DNA of 64,000 nucleotides from Larix kaempferi. Lineage: Eukaryota > Streptophyta > Pinopsida > Pinales > Pinaceae. Shown piece after piece: positions 1 through 11,881 of the stretch (the stretch's first letter is position 1; each line of letters begins with the position of its first letter). Where the stretch lies: the NCBI GenBank assembly GCA_027924585.1, contig BSBM01000904.1, positions 20,111,001-20,175,000 of the forward strand. Direction: 5' to 3'. Below the pieces are notes generated by a model. The model was given only the letters and a program-made list of their open reading frames with translations, was not told where the DNA came from and made no database searches. The position numbers and the translations under genes are program-made.

Positions 1-1
1 A

Positions 2-1396
2 ATGACGACAGAAAACAACTCTGAAAATTCTGTAACAGATTTCAGTTTGAAGGAAAATGGCTTACTGCTATACAAAAACAGATTGTACGTACCAAACGTA
101 CCAGCAGTAAAAATTTTGATTTTAGATGAGATGCACAAAAGCCACTATTCTTGCCATCCAGGTTACCAGAAAACCATCACAATGCTAAGGAAAGAGTACT
201 ATTGGCCCATGATGAAGGATGAAGTAGCATAATAGATAGCCAAGTGTTTTGACTGTCAAAAAGTGAAGGTGGAACATCAGCATCCTGCTGGATTGCTGCA
301 GCCCTTGCCTATACCCAGCTGGAAATGGGAAGTCATAAGTATAGATTTCATCACTGGGTTACCAAAGAATAAAAAACAACACGACTCCATTATGGTGGTA
401 GTAGACAAACTTAGCAAGGCAGCCCATTTTATCCCTGTCAAAACTACCCATAAAGCTCCTGATATCGCATAAATTTTTATGAAGCAGGTTTTCCAACTGC
501 ATGGCATACCCAAGGTAATAGTTTCAGACCGAGATTCAAAGTTCAAAGGTAACTTTTGGAGGTCCTTGTTCAGAGGGTTAAACACCACCTTAAATTTCGG
601 CACTGCGTTTCATCCACAAACAGACAGACAGACCGAAAGGGTGAACCAGATATTGGAAGATATGCTCAGAATGTATGTTAAGGATCAGCCTGGTAAGTGG
701 GAAGACTATCTGCATTTAGCAGAGTTTGCGTATAACAATCACTACCATGCTTCAGCCAAACTTAGCCCATTTGAGATCCGTTACAGTAGAAAGTGTAACA
801 CACCAGTGCCATGGAGTGATCCGGTTAGCAGAGTCACCTTAGGGCCCGAATTGTTGCAGGAATTAGAACTAATCGTGAAGCAAGTACAAGGGAATCTTAA
901 AGCTGCCCAGGATAGACAGAAAAGTCAAGCAGACCTTAGAAGAACTCATAAAGAGTTCCAGGTTCGTGAACATGTTTTTCTTAAGGTAAGGCCGAAAAAG
1001 AGTTTCTTAAAATTGGGAAGTTGTGCCAAATTGGCACCCGTGTATTGTGGTCCTTTCGAAATCTTGTCCAGAGTTGGACCTGTGGCATATCAATCAGCCT
1101 TACCTTCAAACCTCAAAGTCCATAATGTTTTTCACATTTCATTTTTAAAGAAATATGTGCATGATCCTACTCATGTTGTAAATTGGAATAATGTTAAGGT
1201 GGAACAAGGCGGCGATTTTCCGGTGGAACCGGACTGTATTCTCGCAAGGAAAGAAACTCTACTCCGGAACCGCATGGTTGGCCAAGTAAAAGTGCAATGG
1301 AAGCACTATAGCCCAGCAGAGGCTACCTGGGAGTTGGAGAGTAGTATGCGGGCTGCATACCCAACTCTGTTCCAGGAACACTCAAGGAGTGAATAA
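2..1396 (+). pseudogene. Ty3/gypsy chromovirus pol, integrase to chromodomain (5' part outside window)
   Basis: This is the 3' end of a gypsy polyprotein that inserts element cDNA into the genome. One reading frame runs through the whole stretch, with stops at 230-235 (two in a row) and 470-472. In order it shows an HHCC zinc-binding region (HKSHYSCHPGY, then CFDC after the double stop), the integrase core with its three acidic residues in IDFITGLP, SDRDSKF and TERVNQ, a C-terminal module (FHISFLKKY), and a chromodomain-like tail (VKVQWKHYSPAEATWELES). The chromodomain places it among chromoviruses. The catalytic triad is intact and there is no frameshift, so damage is limited to three nonsense codons. 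Protease, RT and RNase H would lie upstream of position 1. The stop at 1394-1396 is followed closely by the polypurine tract and LTR. Confidence 0.93.
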
Positions 1397-1424
1397 AGCA
1401 ACATCGAGGACGATGTTGAAGCTT

Positions 1425-1433
1425 AAGGGGGGG
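1425..1433 (+). other. Polypurine tract of the chromovirus
   Basis: The sequence AAGGGGGGG sits 28 bases after the pol stop and directly before a TG that starts the LTR. This is the expected priming site for plus-strand DNA synthesis. Confidence 0.8.
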
Positions 1434-2107
1434 TGTATGTCACCTACCCAATTTTTTAGAATAATTATTTTCTACTATTATCCTTTTTGCAAAATACTTT
1501 GTGTTAAATTATAATTACAAGTTTTGTAATTATGACCAATTAGGTCAAAGATGAATGTAATGACTCATTATTATTATTTAATAATAAAAATGGGAGACAA
1601 ACACTCAAGAAAGCTGTTACAAGAGTGTCCACTGGCCCATTAGGAGGAATGGAAGCTGCTGGAAGGATTCGGACAGATGGCAGCATTTGCACTCTACCAT
1701 TAACTGTTGTTATGGGACAACTCCCCCTAATTTTGTGGCATTTCCCCCTCCAAGTGGAGGGAGGTGAGCAGGTAGCTCACTAATGACCAGTTAATTACAA
1801 AAAGACCTAGGCAGCCTATAAAGGCAATTTGAATTGAGCAGGGAGCTCTTACAATGTTTTCTGCAGAAACATTTCCTCACGGCATCAGGTGATGGCTGAG
1901 AGATTCGAATAGGGAGGCCATGGAGAGTGCAAGTGTAAGTCTGTAAATGTTATGAGAAGGACAGACCAGAGGTGCTGGTGCTAGTCCAATTTCTTACTAA
2001 GCATGTAAGTCTGGATAAAATTTCTTGCTGCTACAAGTAGAGATCCTAATCTTCAGAACCTTCTTCCTCCTGGTGGATCAGTGGATAGGCTCGGGGGTCC
2101 TAACACA
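1434..2107 (+). repeat. 3' LTR of the chromovirus (right end uncertain)
   Basis: The LTR starts with TGTATGTCACC immediately after the polypurine tract. A TATA-like TATAAAG lies at 1817-1823, giving a plausible U3/R layout. The right end is a guess: 2107 is one possible CA end (CCTAACACA), and I have no second LTR in the window to test it. Any insertion-site duplication cannot be checked because the left end lies outside. Confidence 0.55.
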
Positions 2108-3690
2108 GACATCTTGGCTGCTTGGGAGCAGGTTGGGTGGAACATGCTTCTTGAGTGATTTGTTCCCCCCCTCACACTCAGGTTCTATTCTTTTTGTGTT
2201 TTTCCAAATCACATGAATGATCTCAGAAAATGGCTTAGTAATGTTATTAATGATCAGTAGCAGTAAAATGTTAGATCCTAATTAATTTAAATTTGCTGAA
2301 CTGATAAAATGACTCCTCTGCATTTTTCCCCATGCGTGAAGCTGCATCGTACTCCAGTACAAAGAGGTAGCATTAAATCTATTCATTTAAAAGTGAAACC
2401 TAGCATGCATATAAATACATAAACCCAAGAGACCACCCATGCACAGACTTATATTCCTATGCATCCTATATTTTAGCAGCTATAGATTAGATATCTGCAT
2501 GCATTGTTTTTACTGTTCAAATCTGTATGTTGAAACAACATAACATAAACTAGTTATAGCAGTAGGTTCTTTTCTGACTTTTGAAGGTGGACATGGTGTT
2601 AACATCTAGGGTTTACTTATCACCAGTTATTTCTTCAAAGGAAACCAATATCCTGCATTCTGTTTAACCACTTACTCATTCTTTTATTTGTTATCTGAAT
2701 CTGACTGACTTTTATAGAAATTATTGTCATCACTGTATTATTTTGTGCAAAAAAAAGGAGTACTGTTTTGTTCATTCATTTTCTCTAGAGGTCCAAATTG
2801 GACAACTACAGGGAGATATAATTAAAATAGAAAAACTGTTATATTCATAAGCAATTAAATTAACTGACGAATGCACTGTCATTTTCTTGTTTCTATATTA
2901 TCAACTGTATGTGGCAGAATTTACATCACAGAATATCATGTTATTAAAAGCAAAGAAAAGAATAGCATTATTGAATTGACAGAGCAAAATACCGTATCTC
3001 TACACCCAAACCAGGGTTAACCTGTTCTCATCATACTGATATTTACAAACAGTTAAATAGCTACCAAATCAAATGTTTCATTACCATAGATATCCTAACT
3101 GTAGAATCAAGATCTATTATTCTTGTTTTCTTTAAACATCATTACAAACCAGCAGACTTCGTTAACATCGACAGGCTAGGGTTTAGCATTATCACAGTTG
3201 TATTCAAACAAAACCAACACCTTTTTATTATCAGCCTAACCCATGTATGCACAGATGCAATGTAAACCAAGTAGATCATTATCGGCTGATAACCACTATT
3301 TAAATAAACAACTTAACCATGCCTTTCATTCCTTGGAACAAAGTTTGAAAATGAGAAGTTCAAAAACACCATACGTAAACATTGAACCCTAAACATTTAT
3401 CATTTCCATTTAAAATTACGATGGCAGCATTCTACAGATTGCCGCATTGTTTACTGAAGGTTCCAATCCAAAACCCAATTCTTTTTACACTACACAGCTA
3501 ATGCCGAAACAAAAACCATAGTCAACATTTATTTTCCACACTTGTTCTTCCATCGACTCAGAAGTGCAAAAAACGACAGACATCAGACGTTAAATGCCGT
3601 GAAATTCTTTGCAAAATGAGTGTTCAAACCCTATCAAGTTCGCTGAGCCAAAGGATGGTCGGCCATACATTTAAGAAATATTCACATCAT
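2108..3690. other. Noncoding stretch, nothing recognised
   Basis: AT-rich DNA without a convincing reading frame, clear repeat or element boundary. Some of it may belong to the chromovirus LTR if that LTR is longer than I assume. Confidence 0.5.
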
Positions 3691-3941
3691 CTACACTATC
3701 AAACAAAACATAAATAGTAACGTTTTCCCAATGTTGTAGGCGAGGGAAAAGCCATTGCTGAGAAGACATACATCCAACACCCTGCTCATCAAGTCCGATT
3801 CCAGGAGAACCATGAGGTAGGGGTACCACCGAAGCTTACCGGTGGGTTCATTATATTTCTTCTCCCCGTCAACTTTCCCAACACACTGCTGTTCGCCGAG
3901 AGCTACCTGCCAACAACCATGCTCTGAGTTAAATATCAATC
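3691..3941 (-). CDS. Possible host exon or exon relic, unidentified
   Basis: About 80 codons are open on the minus strand and have an ordinary amino-acid composition (for example KLRWYPYLMVLLESD), unlike the shadow frames nearby. On the minus strand the open frame is preceded by a pyrimidine-containing stretch ending in AACTCAG, which could be a 3' splice site. Further upstream on the same strand, 4000-4430 is less AT-rich and contains GGGTTT-type motifs often seen in plant 5' leaders, and GTACCG near 3998 could be a donor. I do not recognise the protein. It could be an exon of a plant gene, a captured fragment or chance. Confidence 0.25.
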
Positions 3942-5755
3942 ATGAAATAATGGTGCATGCAACAAGAAAAATTTAAAAACTTTTGCAACTTTACGGTACC
4001 TAAGTCGTGACAGAAGCTTGCGAAGCTATCCATCCATCCACTGCGAAGGAGAAGCACCCAACTCGAAGGCCACATTGTGTGATACCTTTTGAAACTTACA
4101 ACCCGATTGAAACCCCAGACTTGCAAGTCACTTCAACGCCACAACAGACGCACTCATCGAACCTGGGGATTGCCACACCTTTCAACTCCAGACTCGGCCT
4201 CCATGGATAGCATTCACCTACAGTTTGAGGATTGCTGTCGGACTCAGGATCGAGCCCGAGGAAGGCTAGAAAAACATCAAAACCCTAAGTGCCTCTCGGC
4301 CGGTTGGCCTCACCACAAACCCTACCACCGAAACGAATGCCAAGAAACGTTACAATATCCCATAAGATACGTTAGGGTTCTCCACAATCCCAATGCACAA
4401 CAATCAACGAGGGAGATCTAAGTTCCTTGAGCCACATTGGAGGGTGGTAGGTGCGATAATAACTCTCCCCTCCATCTCCCAAGCCAACCTAGTTGCCAAC
4501 TCTGTTGACACCAGGGAAGGAGGCCCGTTACAACTCAGCCTCGACAAACCTTCTCACATGCTGGAGACCCTTCACAACGTGCACGTAATATTACCCTTAA
4601 CACGATGGCCAGGCGAATCGATTGCAAACCCAATCATTTACTACACCCTTGAATTCGTACGCAGGCTTTATACAGTGCCATCATTCCACCTGCCAACCAT
4701 ATGGATCAATGTTAATAGCATCGACTTTATAAATTATACCAAGGCTAAACATTCACCGGTAGCATGTATTAAAGACTTTATATGTTCCATGAAAATCGAT
4801 ATAAGTATGCCCATAGCTTAAACACATTAACTTAGGTCTCGTTCAATCCATGGGTATGGATTGACTCCGCCCCAACTTAATATAAAATCATTATAAAGTT
4901 CATCAAGTTTTTCCCATTGCATAAAGTCACAAGGTTAGAACCTTAGGGTATAGTTGCCACCCTTGGAACCATCGTAGAGATTGCATGGTAGGGTATTAAT
5001 GCATAATGCATCACTATTATAGTTGCCCAGGTAATAGAGAACTTAGCATCACCTTATTACTCGCTCTATGGTATGCTTAGGACCTTGTGTCATTGTCTTA
5101 GATTTTGTCACAGTCAAAATTTGTAAAAGAGTTGTTTTAACAGCCGCAAGTCATTCATGGAATGACAACAAGCAAAGTCATAAACTCCTAATGAAAACAT
5201 TCATAACAATCACACTCTGATATTGACGATATCTGTAGTTGTTGAACTAGTCAAATTCATCTTACAATTGGAAGGAAACCATACCTGTAGCGCCAAAATC
5301 ATAAGAAGTTTTTATTTATATCACGGTTATTAAACACTCTGAATTTTATCGCTACCTCTTACCTGCAAATCTGCGCATGAAGGACGAGTACAATGCTTTA
5401 GCCGAGTAGCTAAGTAAGCCTCGGGGCACCTCGTGGGACCCCTTTCATCATCATCTAGAAAATTTAAACTGTCAGTACTTGTCGAGAAAAATTCTGTTTT
5501 CCAAATGCATCACAATTTTCAATCATTCCAGCATATAAATAAAGGACATAATCATTAATTGGATTCATGACGTGTCACCGACACGATACACCATCAGAAG
5601 ACAAAAAGACACAGCAGTTAAATTGTTCCTACCAAATGTCGCATTTATTAATTACTGCTTTATTAAATATTATTATATTCCGCATTTTACAAATATTAGC
5701 ATTTAATGACGATTTAAATTTTTTAAAATTTTTATGAAAATATCGGGATCTCACA
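3942..5755. other. Noncoding stretch; possible LTR terminus at 5756
   Basis: No reading frame here is convincing on either strand. On the minus strand the sequence reading left from 5756 begins TGTGAGATCCCG, which looks like an LTR start. I could not find a matching second end or target duplication, so I do not call an element. Confidence 0.35.
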
Positions 5756-5888
5756 CTATCTGCACATGCAGACAGAACATGGTATAAGAAACGAAACAAG
5801 AGCTAGACACACTAAAAATAAAAGCGTCACACCACACAAAACACACATGCCATGTACAGTATATACAAGATATCTATGCGTGAAAAAA

Positions 5889-7244
5889 TCAGGCATAGTA
5901 CCTCTTCAGGTAGATCCCATTGCGGCGCTCACCCAAAGATATCCCATCATAGTCCTCTAGTTCGTAGGCTCCCTTCTCCAGAACACATTTCACTACGTAC
6001 GGTCCGTGCCACATGGACTCGAACTTACCTGCCCCAAGCTTATCGTGTTTTTGGTCATATGTGAGGACCAAATCACCCTCGTTAAAGACACGGGTTTTAA
6101 TTGACCTATCGTATTGTGCCTTGATGTGTTTCTTATGTGCCTCATTGGCAATAGCATCATCGCGGCGGGTCTCGTCAATTTTTGCTAGGTTTATAAAGGA
6201 AGCGCTCTTCCTCGGTAGTAGTGTTCGGAAGAAGTTCAACTGCAAGTTTGAGAGATGGAATCTTGCACTCTATAGATAGGACTGCCTCCAATCCGTAAAC
6301 GAGTTGCAACGGTGTAAATCCGGTGGCAGTCTTGACGGAGGTCCGATATGACCATAGTGCGGAAAGAGCATGTTGTGCCAGTTAGAATTATGCTTATCCA
6401 CCATGCATTGAATCATGGTTTTGAAGACCTTGTTAATGGCCTCTTCTTGTCCATTGGACTGTGGGTAGTAAGGGGTTGAGTTTTCATGGAGAAAACCCAG
6501 TCTGGCACTTAGCTCATTGACCATATGGTTCTGGAAGTGAGATCCATGGTCGGTGACTATGGCTTGTGGAACTTCGAACTGTGCAATAACATGATTAAAC
6601 ATGAAGAGTGCGACAATTTTTCCATCTTCATTGTATGTAGGCATAGCCTCGGCCCACTTTGTAAAGTAATCCACGGCTACGATGACGTAACCATGCCCCT
6701 TGGCCGAGGTAGGCTTACAGTGCATGAAGTCTATGCCCCATTTTGCAAAGGGGCCAATGACAATAACTGGGTGTAACAGGGCTGGATGGGTGCGCTTTTT
6801 CATTTGAAAATGCTGGCATGGGGGACATTTTTTAATGGCCTCGATGCAATCTTTAAAGATAGATGGCCAGTAATATCCCGCGTGTAGTATCTTCTGGGCT
6901 ATAGCCATCCTAGAGAGATGACCGCCACAAGCCCCAGCATGACAGTCATTCAAGACGTGTTCAACCTCCTCATGTGTCAGACAACATCGAAGAACAGAAT
7001 CAATACCACGAGGGTACAAGGTATCACTGATGATCAAGTGATACTTGGTGTGGTGACGAATACAACGATGATCGTCACAAGACAATTGGGGGTTGAAACG
7101 TTGGGTTTGAAGATATAAGGTAATATCTCCATACCACGGGTCAGATGTACTAACAAGGAACAATGATTCATCTGGAAGAGAATAGTTGGACTCAGATCCT
7201 GCATCAGCACGGGGAAGGTCACAGATGAGCTCAACAAACACCAA
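5889..7244 (-). pseudogene. Integrase of the Tat-like element
   Basis: The zinc-binding region (HAGACGGHLS, then CPPC) is followed by the core with acidic residues in WGIDFM, VTDHGSHF and NGQEEAINK, so the catalytic triad is preserved. The frame shifts near 6270-6360; the C-terminal part continues in another frame from about 6245 down to 5889 and carries the GDLVL and WHGPYVV motifs of the DNA-binding end, finishing NGIYLKRYYA. The N-terminal 60 residues after 7244 are the spacer between RNase H and integrase. The reaction would be insertion of the element's cDNA into nuclear DNA. The frame break makes this copy inactive. Confidence 0.9.
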
Positions 7245-7286
7245 AGACTTCTTGGACTTTACTTTCTTGAATAGGAGATCGAATTC

Positions 7287-7703
7287 CTACAGTATCACGA
7301 TCCAACGTGAATACTTGCCCCCAAGTACTTGATGTGTCAAAACGTGGTACATAGGGTTCGAGTCGGTGATAATGGTGGTGGTGCGGAGCGGTATGTAATG
7401 ACAGAACTTTTGGACGGCAATGACTACCGTGAGAGCGAGCTTCTCAACATGTGAGTAACGAGTTTCAAAGTCAATAAGACCCTTAATTAGGTAATATATC
7501 ACATGTTCCTGGGCGTTATGGTCCTTCTGCACCAAGACCATGGCGATCATGGTAGCAAAAGCAGCGAGATAAAAGATATAATCTCGGTAGTAATCGGGCG
7601 GCTGGAGCACAGGGGCATGGGTAATAGCATGCTTAAGACTATCGAAGGATTGTTGCGCTTGATCGTCCCATATGAACGGGATGTCCTTCTTGAGTAGTCT
7701 CAT
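7287..7703 (-). pseudogene. RNase H domain of the Tat-like element
   Basis: The segment begins with the usual connection after RT (IPFIWDDQAQQSFDSLK), continues through APVLQPPDYYRDYIFYLAA where the first acidic residue of the RNase H site normally lies, then RYSHVEKLAL and TDSNPMYHVL. In gypsy elements this domain degrades the RNA strand during reverse transcription. The first aspartate of the usual FxLxxDAS-type motif is replaced in this copy (FYLAAFA). It is separated from RT by stops around 7704-7718. Confidence 0.85.
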
Positions 7704-7718
7704 ATAACCCTGTCTCTT

Positions 7719-8947
7719 CTAAGCGAAATTACAGACAAAATGCCGTAAATAAGTTGCCTTCCCTTGCAAACTTTGAAGTTCCGTAACATCAGTAGGAGGT
7801 GGGAGAGCGACAATGGCTTCCACCTTCAAGGGATCAATGCGGATCCCATCTTTCGAAATGATAAAACCTAGGAGGCGTCCAGACTCGACGCATAAAATAC
7901 ACTTGTGAGGGTTCATACGAATATTATACCGTCTGCATCCGAGGAAGACTGCCGCAAGATGATCAATGTGGAACTCGCGCTGCTACGAATGGGCAGGGAG
8001 ATCGTCTAGATAGGGTTCCACAAAGTCCTTCACGTCATGAAAAGCGTACGACATGGCCCGCTAGAATGTGCACCCGCATTTTTAAGACCAAAAGGGAGTT
8101 TAAGATATGCAAACGTGCCCCAAGGGCAGATGAATGCAATCTTGTGTTGGTTGGCGGGGTGGATCTCAATTTGGTTGTAACTGAAAAAACCATCCATGAA
8201 TGAAAAGATGACACTTCTAGCACAATTGTCAATGATCTGATCGATAAAGGGAGTCGGGTAGTTGTCCTTGGGACAAGCCTTATTGAGATCCCGATAATCG
8301 ACGCAGACTCGGATGGTGACCTGCTTTTTAGCTACAGAGACAACATTTGAGACCCGTTCTATTAATGGAACAGGGTAGATAAAGCCAGCCTTCAAGAGCT
8401 TTTCAATTTCTGCTTTGATTGCCGCAGTTTTTTGAGGGTGTATCGGTCGTAACTTTTGGCGGACTGGTTTAATGTCGGGATATGTTTTAATTTCATGAGA
8501 AACAATAACGGGGTCTATCCCGGGCATTTCCTTGTAGGTCCAAGCAAACATGTCTCGAAATTGCTTGAATAAGGCCGTGAAAGTAGTAATCTCTTCAAGG
8601 GAACATTTCTAGCCTAAACGAATATGTTCCACTACACCAAGGGTAATCGAGATGTCAACCGGAATGGCGGGTTCGATGTTCGCCAAGTTGCCCTCATTGT
8701 CTGTATGACACGTGAGTATCGGGGACTGGGGGAAAGGGTAGACATCCGGTGTGAAAATGGTGGTGATGCTGTTATCCACAGAATCCAAAGGAGGAAGGAA
8801 AGATGAGCGATGGTGGAGGTCTTCCCACGGAGGGTCATCCACACTCATAATTTCCATGATGGACTCGTCGGAATGAAAAGTCCGTAGCAGAGGGTCAGGT
8901 AAACATGACATCCGCTCTAGAGAACAGGATGTGGAGGCCATAGACAA
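7719..8947 (-). pseudogene. Reverse transcriptase of the Tat-like element with upstream linker
   Basis: Read leftwards, the linker after protease (8947 to about 8612) ends in a stop at 8609-8611, then the same frame runs into FAWTYKEMPGIDP and the RT fingers (VCVDYRDLNKACPKDNYP). Motif A is FMDGFFSYNQI with the aspartate kept. The frame breaks near 8030; the active-site motif YLDD is readable at about 8008-8019 in another frame, and the thumb region (LLGFIISKDGIRIDPLK) lies at 7719-7916. The enzyme copies element RNA into DNA. Catalytic residues are present but stops and at least one frameshift prevent a full protein. Confidence 0.92.
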
Positions 8948-8965
8948 GTGGTCCTCTAGTGCTGA

Positions 8966-9640
8966 CTAGATAGCCTCGTAAGTGAGTTCAGCGAGTGAAA
9001 GAGGCACGGTGTCTCCAATTAGGTGCATAATGGATTCAACGGGTACAAGCAATTGATCATTAGAGTTGGGAAAAGATGGAATCCCATAGGAGAACATGTG
9101 CACCGTGGAAACATGGTTAGGGGGATCCGGGGTTGGAAAGACGCCCATAAGAGATGAGCCTTTCATTAGGCGGACCCCCACGCTCTCATATAGTTGCAAA
9201 GATTGTCCAAGCAATGGGACATTATCGCCAGGATGAGTAGTGGTGTCCGGTGTGCGGAAGTCCAGTTGGTTGATAGTGAAAATTCAGCCTTGGTGGGGGA
9301 ATTGCACTATGCGGAAGACAGATGACGCGACAGCAGTCATGGCGTAAAACCAATTACAACCAAGTAAGAGATTATAATCTAAAGGGGCTGCGACTACTTC
9401 CACGTTAATGGTTTTGGTCTCACCCCCCAACTCGACTGCTAAGGCTTGTAATAGCGCATGGGGTTGAAATCCATGACCGTCGAATGCTTTCAAGGTGGTG
9501 GGAGAACGGTTCAGTTCGAGAGAGCCAATGGCTCTCCAATAAGATAACGACATGATCGAGGTAGAAGCCCCTTCGTCTAGTATAGTACGATGGACTATCT
9601 TCCCAGCAACGTTTGTAGCAACTTGAAATACCAGCTAGTG
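8966..9640 (-). pseudogene. Aspartic protease region of the Tat-like element
   Basis: The minus-strand frame upstream of 9553 contains ILDEGASTSIMS, the expected protease active-site segment (D-E-G-A-S), followed about 60 residues later by DYNLLLGCNWFY, the conserved second block of retrotransposon proteases in this lineage. The region 8966-9214 is poorly conserved linker toward RT. This enzyme would cut the gag-pol precursor. Short open segments are separated by stops at 9281-9283 and elsewhere. Confidence 0.75.
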
Positions 9641-9653
9641 GGAAAGCCTCGGT

Positions 9654-10240
9654 TTAAAGTACTTGAGTCGAAACATGATTATATTCAAGGAATCTAGATC
9701 TATAGCACAAATAGAAGCAAGAAGAGTCTTGCGTTGGTTGGGAAAATTCTGCAAGACCTCTAGCATTGACATGGCACAAGGAGCTTGCGCCAAGTCCTCT
9801 ACAATATTGTAATTCTAAGCTGCCCGAGCATTGGGATTGAAAACTGCTTTCCAAATCATGCTCTTGGGCGAACGCAAAATTGATTCTAAAGAAGGCTTCT
9901 CAATGGTGTGAGAGGCCCACGGTACGGTAACATCGGGCATAGAAGTGGAAGCTTTTTCAAAATTACTTCCAACAGGTTCCTTCGAAGGGACTGAGTCATA
10001 TGAACGCGATCGTGTGTTCAAGTTCACTGTCTCACTACGCATCATGAGAACATGCGCGGTAGAGGATGCCTCTCTGTGTGAAGGAGAGGTTTGAGCAATC
10101 AGTTGTTGATTTTGAGTAGGGAAGGGATCATTGAGAACTACGGGAGTAGGGTTTCCCTTAAGAAACTTATGTACTTCATCTCGGTGCGGACATTCCTTGG
10201 AGAAATGGTCACCACCGCACAACAAACAAGGATACTTCAA
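9654..10240 (-). pseudogene. Nucleocapsid zinc-knuckle region of gag
   Basis: The segment starts MKYPCLLCGGDHFSKECPHR, a CX2CX3HX4C knuckle with three rather than four residues between the second cysteine and the histidine. It is followed by a Ser/Thr/Pro-rich tail and leads into the protease region after stops near 9815. It would bind element RNA in the virus-like particle. Confidence 0.8.
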
Positions 10241-10249
10241 CTTTCACTT

Positions 10250-11185
10250 CTATTTGGTGTCTTCAGGGGTGCTCTTATTCTCCTGCTGGTTCAAAGATTT
10301 CTTGGGTTTACCTTTGTTTTTCTTCTTACCACCAGTTTTCTGAGGTGAAGTCGATTGAACAGAATTCACTTCTTTGGTGGAGGCAGGAGTGGACGACTTG
10401 GTGGTGCTATTGCCAACCTGTGGTGGGGATGTGAAAGAACCTTGGGGGTTCGATGGTCCATCAGTTTGAGTAGGAGGCTGGGAGGTAAGGGAACCAATGA
10501 TGCCATCGGCTTGAGGTCCCTTAGTTGGTTTTGCAGGGTCATATGTAGGTCGAGGTGCATCGGGAACAATCTCATACAACATGCCGGATTGAGCATAGAC
10601 CAGGTCTAAGTAATGGGCACGTGCAATAGCTTGTTCCTCGGTGACAGCCCCTCCCATTGCCACATCTCGAGCTATGACAGGTAAAAGAGACTTTGTGAAC
10701 CAGTCAGCTAAGAGTTGGTATGAGATGTGATCCTTAATGAGACGTCGTCTTCGACGCCACTCATGGATATGGTTTGAGATATGAGTTGCAGTATTCTAGC
10801 GAAGAGAGGTCAATAAGTCTGTACTAGTCTCATAGCGAATAGGAAATTGGAAATGGGTCAAAAAGGACATAGCAAGAGAACAAAAATCTGGAAAGGAGTT
10901 CGGTGGCAATTCAATATAACACTTGGCAACTGGGCCGGTGAGAGTCCGTTGGAATAACCTAAGACGGATCAAGTCATCGATCAATGAGGTTGATGAACAC
11001 CATAAATGGTATGTCATCACATTATTTTTTGGATCCTCACTAGGTTTTCCATCAAATTTGGTAATATCAGATGGTAGTTTGACCGGAATTGGTGGCCAAT
11101 TATGTCCGTGGAAGATGGGGTCATTCTTCAGGCGAGACAGATCAGGTAGGTCCAAAGTAGCCAAAAATGGCAGCTGCTAATGTGG
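10250..11185 (-). pseudogene. Gag core (retrotransposon gag domain) of the Tat-like element
   Basis: At 10796-11164 the protein reads like a plant gag domain: an ITKFDGKPSEDPKNNV segment, then LFQRTLTGPVAKCYIELPP and FLTHFQFPIRYETS. The next part (10250-10663) is lysine-, proline- and threonine-rich and leads to the zinc knuckle. A stop at about 10793 separates the halves. The gag frame is continuous with the Pro/Gly-rich block upstream, interrupted only by TAA at 11186-11188 and a TAG shortly after. Gag forms the cytoplasmic particle in which reverse transcription takes place. Confidence 0.85.
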
Positions 11186-11881
11186 TTACGGGTACTGATA
11201 GTATTGATAAGGCATGTATGGACCAGTAAGACCTTGCATCGACTGGTTGTAGGGTGTTCCTGGAGGAAACTGGCCGTAAGGGGGTGTGTCGCCCGGGCCA
11301 TATGTAGGTCCGCCACCATAATAAGGTGGTCCATTACCATAGGGTGGGGGTACGCCTCCACCACCGGGGGGTGGAGGTCCGCCACCTCCGCCGGGAGGGG
11401 GTGGACCACCTCCAAAAGGCGGAGGCTCGCCTCCACCGCCATAATAAGGTGTTCCTCCACCGCCTCCACCAGGAGGGGGTGGTGCACCGCCTCCTCCGCC
11501 GGAGGGATGGGGACCTCCGCCACCAGAAGGGTGTGGTCCTCTGCCGCCACCAAAATAGGGTGGTACTCCACCATAAGGTGGGGGTCCGTCGCCACCAGAA
11601 GGAGGTGGCCCCCCACCTCCGTCGGGAGGGGTAGAGCCTCCGCCTCCACCACTAGAGGGGGGTGGCCCATTGTTTCCAAAATGAGGTGGGCCTCCACCAG
11701 AAGGTAGAGGTCCGCCGCCTCCAGAGGGAGGTGGAGGGGGACCAAACAGGGGTGGTGGTACTTGAGGGACGGTTGGTGGGGGTCCATTTTGTAAAACATT
11801 TTGGTGCCCCCATAGAGTGTATGGATTTCTGGGATAGGGTATCCCGTAGAGTGTGTTTCCGAGATTGAATTGTCCCGACAT
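11186..11881 (-). pseudogene. Pro/Gly-rich N-terminal block of gag
   Basis: About 230 open codons of irregular PPPP-GGGG repeats (for example PPPSGGGGPLPSGGGPP) with scattered Tyr, Phe and His, ending YQYYQYP just before the gag core. It lies in the same frame as the gag core. It is low-complexity, probably disordered, and far more GC-rich than its surroundings. The plus-strand open frames here (11180-11707 and 11326-11634) are shadows of the same repeats. Function is unknown; RNA binding or particle clustering is conceivable but is inference. Confidence 0.8.

Noticed and set aside
277-603. Minus-strand open frame of 108 codons
   Set aside because: It lies opposite the chromovirus integrase, whose motifs are unmistakable on the plus strand.
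11180-11707. Long plus-strand open frames rich in Arg, Ser and His
   Set aside because: They are the reverse complement of the Pro/Gly repeat in gag on the minus strand. The regular GGN/CCN pattern keeps the other frames open.
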